Shown: positions 1-5,363 of the stretch, piece by piece | How the letters are laid out: the number at the start of each line of letters is the position of its first letter | How positions within the stretch are numbered: the first letter of the stretch is position 1 | NCBI GenBank assembly: GCA_030526445.1 | Contig: JAUNCV010000130.1 | Location: 238 to 5,600 of the forward strand | DNA length: 5,363 nucleotides | DNA from: Bacteroidales bacterium | GTDB taxonomy: Bacteria; Bacteroidota; Bacteroidia; Bacteroidales; UBA3663 | Reading direction: 5' to 3' | Made by a program: the position numbers and the translations under genes | The notes under the pieces: generated by a model | Told to the model about the DNA's origin: nothing | Databases searched by the model: none | The model's input: the letters and a program-made list of their open reading frames with translations, nothing else

Positions 1-1
1 C

Positions 2-2617
2 GACCAGCAGACTGGCGAACCACTGATGGGCGCCACAATAACATGGGCCGAAGGAAAAGGAACATCGACCAATCTGGATGGCCTTTTCCAACTAGAACTT
101 CCAAACGGCACCTATGAACTGACGGTTCGATATGTAGGATACAACACAGTAATCAATACATTTAGTGTCAAAAGCGAAACACAAACGAAAGACTTTGAGC
201 TAACCGCCGACAACACTATGCTTGGCGATGTGACCGTGGTGGGCCAAACACGCCTGAACACTGAAGTGGCCACACTGAAGGAACAGCAACGCGCCAATGT
301 AGCGATGGTGACTGTGAGCGACCAGCAAATAAAACGAACACAAGATAAGGATGCGAGCGAAGTAATCAGACGAATTCCTGGTGTAAGCATCATAGACGAG
401 AAGTTCGTAATGGTGCGAGGCTTGGCACAACGCTACAACAATGTGTGGATGAACGAGGCCGCTGTAGCTTCGAGCGAAGCCGACCAAAGAGCATTTTCGT
501 TCGATATCATTCCCTCTTCACAAATTGAGAACATGAAGGTGGTGAAAACCGCAGCTCCCGAATTTCCAGCCGACTTTACTGGTGGTTTTATCTTGATCAA
601 CACCAAGGATGTGCCACTTACCGACAGCTGGAGCGTAAGTCTGGGCGGCAGCAACAACAGCGAGACACACTTCAAAGACTTTCTCTATTACAAGAATAAT
701 CGTCACTCATTGATGCACAATGGCATCGATGTGGACTGGAAAAAACATTGCCGCAAGCCGGTGGCCGACTGGACCGCCTCGGCTACGATAGCAAAACGCT
801 GGCTTTTAGAAGGCGGACAAACCATCGGCTTGACAGGCAGTTTTAACGGAAGCAACAATTTGCGCACCATGCTCAACAGCGAGAACAATCTGTTTGGCGC
901 CTATGACGTGACTCACGATCGTTCTAACTATCTGCGCAAAGCTATCGATGACCAATACAGCAACAACAACCGCCTGGGCGGCATGCTGGGACTGGTGTGG
1001 CTCTCTCCTACCGGACGCCACTGCCTACGCGCAAAGCAGGTGATCAACCATCTGACAAAAGACAGATACACCTATCGCAAAGGTTTCGACGCACAGAGCG
1101 ACTATATGGAACAGGCCGAATATTACTATCAGAGTCGCCTGACCTATAACCTTGGGCTTTCGGGCAAACACACATTGACCGATAATGACCAAGTAGACTG
1201 GAACCTCGGCTACGTATTCGCCAACCGCTCTTTGCCCGACAGAAGACGCTATGCAGTCTTCGGACAAGAGGATGGAACACTCGAAGTGGAGAACCTCAAC
1301 GACATCAATCGCGAATACTCGCTGCTCAAGGAGCACATCTATTCAGGCGGCGTGAACTGGAAGCACGATTTCAGTTTCAACGACTGGAAACCTTCGCTCA
1401 AAATGGGCGCTTATGGCGAATATAGAACCCGAAAATATGATACCCGTTTCTTTACTTACGCATGGCCATCAGGCCAGCTGCCACAAGAACTTCGCAAGCT
1501 CGATGTGCCTACACAGCTGCTCACACGCGAACATTATGGAGATAACGGACTTTACATGCACGAACAAGTGGACTGGAGCAACAACTATGCAGCCAACGGT
1601 ACGCTCGGTAGCGGATTTGCGGCGTTGCTCCTCCCCTTCTTCGATAATCGATTAGAGGCATACGGAGGCTTGAGATTTGAGTCTTATCACACCGAACTCA
1701 TCTCGCACACTCGCAGACAGGAGTACTCCCCACTCTCAACGTTCTACGATTACAACGACCTCTTCCCTTCGCTCAACCTCACCTATCACCTCAACGACAC
1801 TCAGCAGTTGCGTGCAGCTTATGGCCGAACCACCAACCGTCCCGAGTTCCGAGAACTCTCAACGAGTGTCTATTATGACTTTGACCTGGCTTCGAATGTG
1901 CAAGGCAACCACAATCTGAAGCCTGCCTATATTGACAATCTTGACCTCGGTTGGGAATGGTATCCAAATGCGGGCGAAGTGGTAAGTATCTCGCTCTTCT
2001 ACAAGCGATTCAAAGACCCGATTGAGTGGACCTATACCGTGGCCGGCGGCACCGACCTTGTGTATAGCTACATGAATGCCAAAGGCGCTAACAACTACGG
2101 CATTGAGCTCGAAGCCCGCAAGCAACTCGACTTCTGCCACCTGCCACAGTTTTCGCTCTCGGTCAATGCAGCATGGATCAAGTCGGAAGTGACATTTGCC
2201 GAAGGAAGCCGAGAAAAAGACCGCCCCATGCAGGGACAGTCTCCTTATCTGGTCAATGTGGGCCTGTTCTATAACAGCGATCAGGGCAAACCATCGGCTA
2301 ACTGGCAAAAAGGCTGGAGCGCATCTTTGCTCTATAACACCATTGGCAAACGCATCATTGGCGTGGGCCGAAGCGTAGGAAGCGGTGAAACCGATGTGCG
2401 TGTTCCCGATAGTTACGAAATGCCTCGCCACCAACTGGATATGAATATTGGCAAAAGTTTCGGAAAGCTTGACCTTCGCCTCTCTTTACGCGATGTGCTG
2501 GCACAGAAGGTGCTGTTCAAACAATTCGAACAAACACCTCACGGCGAAGTGGAACAGATTACCCGATCGTACAAACCAGGACGAAACATTGGTCTCACTC
2601 TGACCTATAAAATGTAA
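2..2617 (+). CDS. TonB-dependent outer-membrane receptor, 5' truncated by window edge
   Basis: This is an outer-membrane beta-barrel receptor that would import a ligand using TonB/ExbBD energy. The frame is open from base 2, reading DQQTGEPLMGA, the middle of a carboxypeptidase-regulatory-like domain, so the ATG at 26 is not the real start; the signal peptide and some further residues lie upstream. The 871 visible residues show, in order: the regulatory-like domain (about 1-72); a probable TonB box LGDVTVVG (about 74-81, bases 221-244); a plug domain (about 88-203) with RRIPGVSI, VRGLAQRYNN and PADFTGGFILINTK; and a long barrel with the typical stretch LRAAYGRTTNRPEFREL. It ends in a beta strand, GLTLTYKM. 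It seems shorter than SusC proteins (about 1000 residues) and has no SusD neighbour, so it resembles general siderophore/metal-type or orphan receptors. The ligand cannot be read from sequence. It is probably cotranscribed with the lipoprotein gene 50 bases downstream. The family call is very secure. Confidence 0.95.
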   Translation, partial: DQQTGEPLMGATITWAEGKGTSTNLDGLFQLELPNGTYELTVRYVGYNTVINTFSVKSETQTKDFELTADNTMLGDVTVVGQTRLNTEVATLKEQQRANVAMVTVSDQQIKRTQDKDASEVIRRIPGVSIIDEKFVMVRGLAQRYNNVWMNEAAVASSEADQRAFSFDIIPSSQIENMKVVKTAAPEFPADFTGGFILINTKDVPLTDSWSVSLGGSNNSETHFKDFLYYKNNRHSLMHNGIDVDWKKHCRKPVADWTASATIAKRWLLEGGQTIGLTGSFNGSNNLRTMLNSENNLFGAYDVTHDRSNYLRKAIDDQYSNNNRLGGMLGLVWLSPTGRHCLRAKQVINHLTKDRYTYRKGFDAQSDYMEQAEYYYQSRLTYNLGLSGKHTLTDNDQVDWNLGYVFANRSLPDRRRYAVFGQEDGTLEVENLNDINREYSLLKEHIYSGGVNWKHDFSFNDWKPSLKMGAYGEYRTRKYDTRFFTYAWPSGQLPQELRKLDVPTQLLTREHYGDNGLYMHEQVDWSNNYAANGTLGSGFAALLLPFFDNRLEAYGGLRFESYHTELISHTRRQEYSPLSTFYDYNDLFPSLNLTYHLNDTQQLRAAYGRTTNRPEFRELSTSVYYDFDLASNVQGNHNLKPAYIDNLDLGWEWYPNAGEVVSISLFYKRFKDPIEWTYTVAGGTDLVYSYMNAKGANNYGIELEARKQLDFCHLPQFSLSVNAAWIKSEVTFAEGSREKDRPMQGQSPYLVNVGLFYNSDQGKPSANWQKGWSASLLYNTIGKRIIGVGRSVGSGETDVRVPDSYEMPRHQLDMNIGKSFGKLDLRLSLRDVLAQKVLFKQFEQTPHGEVEQITRSYKPGRNIGLTLTYKM

Positions 2618-2642
2618 AATGCCCTCGGGCAAAAATATTGAC

Positions 2643-2660
2643 AACCCAAATAACAAAAAT
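2643..2660 (+). promoter_or_regulatory. A-rich translation leader shared with the carbonic anhydrase gene
   Basis: The sequence AACCCAAATAACAAAAAT ends 7 bases before the ATG at 2668. The same 18-mer, with a single G/C difference, lies 6 bases before the carbonic anhydrase ATG. No Shine-Dalgarno sequence is visible, as is usual for Bacteroidetes, where A-rich upstream sequence favours initiation. I infer a translation-enhancing leader; a binding site for a regulator or small RNA is an alternative. Confidence 0.4.
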
Positions 2661-2667
2661 AATAATT

Positions 2668-4239
2668 ATGGAAACAAAGAATTTCCTTCGCGTGGCACTT
2701 CTCGCCACAGCAGTTAGCATGAACATGACTTCGTGCAGCAATGATGACGACAACAGCAACAATCCTGTAATCAATACTCCCATAGAGGGCTACGAATGGG
2801 GCGCCGATGGCAGCATTAAAACTTGTAACCGCTTGCTCTTTACCACCGACGGCAAAGAGGATCCCGACGGACGCGTCATTGGCAACGGCGACAAAGAATT
2901 CATCTTCACCGGCAAGCAGACACTCAAAAAGGGCACCTATTTGCTTCGTGGCTGGATCTATGTAGCCGAAGGCGCAGAGCTCACCATCGAACCCGGAACC
3001 ATCATCAAGGGCGAAAAAGAGTCGGCTGCTTCGCTTATTGTCGAACCAGGAGCTAAACTCATTGCACAGGGTTCGGCCAAAGCGCCTATCATCTTCACTT
3101 CGGCCCAAGAGAAAGGCAAGCGTAAACCTGGTGACTGGGGCGGACTCATCATCTGCGGTCGTGGCACCAACAACAAAGGCGTTTTGGGTCAGCAGATTGA
3201 GGGCGGCCCTCGTACCAAACATGGTGGTGTCGATGCCAACGATAACAGCGGTATTCTGAGCTACGTTCGCGTTGAGTTTGCGGGCTATCCTTTCCAGAAA
3301 GATAAGGAGATCAACGGTATCACCTTCGGAAGCGTGGGCAGCGGCACACAGGTCGATCACGTGCAGGTGAGCTATTCGAACGACGACTCTTTCGAGTGGT
3401 TTGGCGGCAATGTCAACTGCCGATATATCGTGGCCTACAATGGTTGGGACGATGAATTCGATACCGACAACGGCTTCTCTGGTAAGGTTCAGTTTGCGCT
3501 CTCCGTACGCGACCCACGCATTGCCGACACCTCACAGAGCAATGGTTTCGAGAGCGATAACGATGCCGACGGTTCTTTGACCGAACCATTCACCAGCGCT
3601 ACTTTCTCAAATGTCACCTTCGTTGGTCCAATGGGCCGAGAGGCATTTGAAAACACGCCCGATTACATCAACGGCGGTGCCATGTTCCCACAAAACGGTT
3701 CAGCACTTGGCAAGTATCAGGCAGCCATGCAAATCCGCCGCAGCAGCCGTCTGTCGTGCTTCAACAGTGTGGCCGTGGGTTATCCTATTGGCTTGATTGT
3801 CGATGCCGAAAAGGGTGCAACTCAGGAGTTTGCAAAAAATGGTCAGCTCAAACTCCAGAACCTCTACTTTGCAGGCATGGGCATTTTGGGCAGCGATGCT
3901 AATAAGCGCTACACTGACGACCTCTATGATGCAGCTTCCAAGCAGGTGCTCGATGCTTCTCAAGAGTCATACAGCTCTACCTTCTTCAAGGCTCAGACTG
4001 GCAACAAGTATTTTGCCGACGCAGCCGACCTGAAACTCGTAGCCGAAACATCGCTCAAGGGTGCACAGGATGTTGCCCTCATGCCTTCAGCCGGCTCACC
4101 ATTGCTCGGAGCTGCCAGTTTCTCTGACAATCTGCTCTCTTCATGGTTCGAAAAGGTTGATTATGTAGGCGCACTCTCTCCTTCTAACAACTGGCTTACA
4201 GGCTGGACTGAGTTCGATCCACAGAACGCTGAATATTGA
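2668..4239 (+). CDS. Predicted surface-exposed lipoprotein with beta-helix-like core, function unknown
   Basis: This 523-residue protein starts at the ATG at 2668, which puts a clean lipoprotein signal peptide first: K4, R8, a hydrophobic stretch LLATAVSMNM, then TSC with Cys23 as the lipidation site. A start at the TTG at 2638 would only add ten residues before it. SNDDDN after Cys23 is acidic, like the Bacteroidetes lipoprotein export signals that favour display on the cell surface. Residues 91-145 have alternating hydrophobic/glycine turns (GWIYVAEGAELTIEPG, SLIVEPGAKLIAQG), typical of a right-handed beta-helix. Further motifs are GDWGG (166-169 region), SNDDSFEWFGG (237-247), NGWDDEFDTDNGFSG (258-272) and SNGFESDNDADG (301-312); the acidic ones could bind calcium. 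It ends WLTGWTEFDPQNAEY. From memory, similar proteins occur widely in Bacteroidetes as uncharacterised proteins, some labelled multidrug transporter; I see no transmembrane transporter segments, so that label would be wrong. Its position behind a TonB-dependent receptor suggests a ligand-binding or accessory role, which is inference. Confidence 0.9.
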   Translation: METKNFLRVALLATAVSMNMTSCSNDDDNSNNPVINTPIEGYEWGADGSIKTCNRLLFTTDGKEDPDGRVIGNGDKEFIFTGKQTLKKGTYLLRGWIYVAEGAELTIEPGTIIKGEKESAASLIVEPGAKLIAQGSAKAPIIFTSAQEKGKRKPGDWGGLIICGRGTNNKGVLGQQIEGGPRTKHGGVDANDNSGILSYVRVEFAGYPFQKDKEINGITFGSVGSGTQVDHVQVSYSNDDSFEWFGGNVNCRYIVAYNGWDDEFDTDNGFSGKVQFALSVRDPRIADTSQSNGFESDNDADGSLTEPFTSATFSNVTFVGPMGREAFENTPDYINGGAMFPQNGSALGKYQAAMQIRRSSRLSCFNSVAVGYPIGLIVDAEKGATQEFAKNGQLKLQNLYFAGMGILGSDANKRYTDDLYDAASKQVLDASQESYSSTFFKAQTGNKYFADAADLKLVAETSLKGAQDVALMPSAGSPLLGAASFSDNLLSSWFEKVDYVGALSPSNNWLTGWTEFDPQNAEY

Positions 4240-4259
4240 TTTTTGACTTTTCTATACAA

Positions 4260-4297
4260 CAATTTGCCACAGTTTCGAAAGAAATTGGGGCAAATTG
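4260..4297 (+). other. Long stem-loop with GAAA tetraloop, 3' of lipoprotein gene
   Basis: CAATTTGCC (4260-4268) and GGCAAATTG (4289-4297) are perfect reverse complements. After one A/G mismatch (4269/4288), bases 4270-4276 pair with 4281-4287 (one G-T wobble), closing on a GAAA loop at 4277-4280. The hairpin begins 21 bases after the lipoprotein stop codon. No T-run follows (CTATAAATAC instead), so it is not a standard intrinsic terminator. It may protect the 3' end of the upstream mRNA, mark a processing or factor-dependent termination site, or, as a DNA dyad, bind a regulator just upstream of the carbonic anhydrase promoter. Confidence 0.6.
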
Positions 4298-4332
4298 CTA
4301 TAAATACTGACACAGCATAAAAGATAATTATG

Positions 4333-4340
4333 TAAATTTG
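4333..4340 (+). promoter_or_regulatory. Likely Bacteroidetes-type promoter (-7 element) for the carbonic anhydrase gene
   Basis: TAAATTTG matches the Bacteroidetes -7 consensus TAnnTTTG at all six fixed positions. The expected -33 region (about 4307-4312, ACTGAC) has only a weak resemblance to the TTTG/TTG element. Transcription would start near 4347, giving a 5' leader of roughly 30 bases that contains the shared 18-mer. The location in the only sizeable gap before this gene supports the call. Confidence 0.5.
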
Positions 4341-4353
4341 CGCCCATTATTTG

Positions 4354-4371
4354 AACCCAAATAAGAAAAAT
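4354..4371 (+). promoter_or_regulatory. A-rich translation leader, second copy of shared 18-mer
   Basis: AACCCAAATAAGAAAAAT ends 6 bases before the ATG at 4378 and differs at one base from the leader in front of the lipoprotein gene at 2668. No Shine-Dalgarno sequence is seen. If the promoter call at 4333-4340 is right, the element lies inside the 5' untranslated leader. Confidence 0.4.
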
Positions 4372-4377
4372 TGCGTA

Positions 4378-5094
4378 ATGAAAAAGGTATTTTTTGGTGC
4401 GACTGTATTGGCCGCAATGATGATGGCAAGCTGCCAGAACAAGCAGGCTGCCCAGACCGAGAACGAAAACGTGGAGACTCATGTATTGCATGCACAGGAT
4501 GTTGATCCTCTCACTCCAGATCAGGTAATCGAACTCCTCAAGGAGGGCAACAAAGCATTTGTTGAACACCACACTCACAACCGAGATGCAGTGGCTCAGC
4601 TCAAGGAGTCGGCTCACGATGGCCAGCATCCTTTGGCTATTGTGCTTTCATGCATCGATGCTCGCGTGCCAGTTGAGATTCTCTTCGACAAGGGCGTAGG
4701 CGACATCTTCGTGACCCGCGTAGCAGGCAACGTAGTGAGTGGCGATATTCTTGGTTCAATGGAGTATGCTTGCGGCCACGGCGGTAGCAAGGTAGTTGTA
4801 GTAATGGGCCACAAGCAGTGTGGTGCTGTTCATAGCGCATGCGAAGGTGCCAATGGTGGCAACTTGACCGATATGCTCTCAAAGATTTCTCCTGCCATCG
4901 AGAGCGAGCAGGCTAAGGGCACCAACCTCGAGGAGGTAGAGGGCCAGAATGCAGTTTCTCGCCAGAATGCTCTCAACATGGTTGAGGCTGTTCGTCAGGG
5001 TAGCGAAGAACTTCGCGAGCTCGAGGCTGAAGGCAAGATCAAGATTGTTGCTGCTATGTTCGATCTCGAGACTGGTCTCGTTGAGTTCATCTAA
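4378..5094 (+). CDS. Beta-class carbonic anhydrase with lipoprotein signal peptide
   Basis: The product catalyses reversible hydration of CO2 to bicarbonate using zinc. The 238-residue protein carries the beta-class signature: SCIDAR gives zinc ligand Cys92 and the Asp94-Arg96 dyad, and GHKQC gives His145 and Cys148. Other family sequence includes DIFVTRVAGN (109-118), LGSMEYACGHGG and the C-terminal FDLETGLVEFI. The ATG at 4378 was chosen because it directly begins a lipoprotein signal peptide: KK at 2-3, a hydrophobic core VFFGATVLAAMMM and lipobox MASC with Cys19. A TTG at 4351 would add nine polar residues and is unlikely. Residues 20-45 form a Gln/Glu/Asn-rich linker before the enzyme domain. 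Many beta-class enzymes are cytosolic, so the lipid anchor implies a periplasmic or outer-membrane location, perhaps to retain CO2/bicarbonate or buffer pH at the envelope (inference). It probably forms a single-gene transcript, with its own promoter upstream and a terminator downstream. No active-site residue appears missing. Confidence 0.95.
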   Translation: MKKVFFGATVLAAMMMASCQNKQAAQTENENVETHVLHAQDVDPLTPDQVIELLKEGNKAFVEHHTHNRDAVAQLKESAHDGQHPLAIVLSCIDARVPVEILFDKGVGDIFVTRVAGNVVSGDILGSMEYACGHGGSKVVVVMGHKQCGAVHSACEGANGGNLTDMLSKISPAIESEQAKGTNLEEVEGQNAVSRQNALNMVEAVRQGSEELRELEAEGKIKIVAAMFDLETGLVEFI

Positions 5095-5120
5095 TCAGCA
5101 CAGCTTTTAGCTAAATATAT

Positions 5121-5166
5121 AAAAAGTGTTGCAACCTCACGTTGGCGTGGAGTTGCAACATTTTTT
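5121..5166. terminator. Bidirectional intrinsic terminator between convergent genes
   Basis: TGTTGCAAC (5127-5135) and GTTGCAACA (5152-5160) pair perfectly. After one C/A mismatch the inner stem continues as 5137-5141 with 5146-5150 (one T-G wobble) around a TTGG loop. A T-run at 5161-5166 follows on the plus strand. The A-run at 5121-5125 supplies the equivalent T-run for minus-strand transcription and could also extend the stem. It lies 27 bases after the carbonic anhydrase stop codon and just beyond the stop codon of the minus-strand gene, so it can end both transcripts. Confidence 0.88.
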
Positions 5167-5186
5167 ATGTTCAAAAAACCTCTTGT

Positions 5187-5363
5187 TCAGAAGATAATAT
5201 AAAAGAGAACGGGCACCAGCAACGAAGGAAGCAGGTTAACGGTCTTACAATCCTTGATGCCCAATATGCTGAGACCCGAACTGAGAATCAACACTCCGCC
5301 CTCAATGCTGAGTTCTGCCTTGAGCGCTTCGGGCATTACATCGCCCAAAAAGAAACCCACGGC
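5187..5363 (-). CDS. DUF554-family membrane protein, C-terminal 58 residues only
   Basis: The minus-strand frame is open from the right window edge to a TGA at 5189-5187 and encodes the last 58 residues of a protein whose start lies outside the window. The sequence contains ELSIEGGVLILSSGLSILGIK, read in two pieces as ELSIEGG and LILSSGLSILGIK, followed by DCKTVNLLPSLLVPVLFYIIF. This closely resembles the C-terminus of DUF554 integral membrane proteins (the YdfK/YqgA type), which typically ends GG-LILGIGLNLLGIK-I-V-NLLPALL-AP. Two hydrophobic segments are visible: about residues 23-36 and 43-58. DUF554 proteins are inner-membrane proteins without a firmly established function. The gene converges on the carbonic anhydrase gene and appears to share its terminator. 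The family call is from motif memory over a short fragment. Confidence 0.8.
   Translation of the reverse strand, partial: AVGFFLGDVMPEALKAELSIEGGVLILSSGLSILGIKDCKTVNLLPSLLVPVLFYIIF

Noticed and set aside
26..28. ATG at 26 as start of the TonB-dependent receptor
   Set aside because: The frame is open to the left edge and already reads typical domain sequence (DQQTGEPL), and no signal peptide follows this ATG; the gene starts outside the window.
1859..2434. 191-codon open frame on the minus strand inside the TonB-dependent receptor
   Set aside because: It lies entirely opposite well-conserved barrel coding sequence and shows no recognisable motif; a coding shadow.
2620..2631. Small inverted repeat TGCC-CTCG-GGCA followed by AAAAATATTG, between receptor and lipoprotein genes
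   Set aside because: Only four base pairs and no T-run, so too weak for a terminator; it does not argue against cotranscription of the two genes.
2605..3360. 251-codon open frame on the minus strand opposite the start of the lipoprotein gene
   Set aside because: It lies antisense to a gene with a clear signal peptide and family motifs, its translation has no recognisable domain, and it appears to arise from the codon composition of the plus-strand gene.
4346..4353. ATTATTTG as an alternative -7 promoter element
   Set aside because: It misses the TA at the first two consensus positions, and its placement would leave a very short leader; TAAATTTG at 4333-4340 is the better match.
4252..4629. 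125-codon minus-strand frame spanning the intergenic hairpin and carbonic anhydrase start
   Set aside because: Its hydrophobic translation looks tempting as a small membrane protein, but most of it is antisense to the signal peptide region and linker of the carbonic anhydrase, and the rest crosses the promoter and hairpin.

Overview
The window looks like ordinary chromosome from a Bacteroidales bacterium, most likely a Prevotellaceae member (Prevotella/Segatella-like). This rests on several signs: an outer-membrane TonB-dependent receptor with an N-terminal carboxypeptidase-regulatory-like domain; two lipoproteins whose signal peptides end in short lipoboxes (TSC, ASC); A-rich leaders without Shine-Dalgarno sequences; and a good match to the Bacteroidetes -7 promoter element TAnnTTTG. 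The genus is inferred from general resemblance, not from a database search.

Layout: (1) positions 1-2617, plus strand, hold a TonB-dependent receptor whose signal peptide and first residues lie left of the window. (2) After a 50-base gap, 2668-4239 encodes a 523-residue predicted surface lipoprotein with a beta-helix-like repetitive core. The receptor and lipoprotein probably form one operon for uptake of an unidentified ligand; no SusD homologue is present. (3) The 138-base gap 4240-4377 holds a strong hairpin with a GAAA loop just after the lipoprotein stop codon, then a likely promoter. (4) 4378-5094 encodes a beta-class carbonic anhydrase with a lipoprotein signal peptide, so it probably acts in the periplasm rather than the cytosol. 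(5) A hairpin at about 5121-5166, with A-tract and T-tract flanks, is a probable bidirectional terminator. It separates the carbonic anhydrase from (6) a convergent minus-strand gene, 5187-5363, the C-terminal end of a DUF554-family membrane protein cut by the right edge.

I see no mobile element, CRISPR array, tRNA, rRNA or defence system. The non-coding points most worth checking are an 18-base leader shared 17/18 by the two lipoprotein genes at nearly the same distance from their start codons, and the tetraloop hairpin between the lipoprotein and carbonic anhydrase genes. I do not see convincing evidence of a previously undescribed system here.
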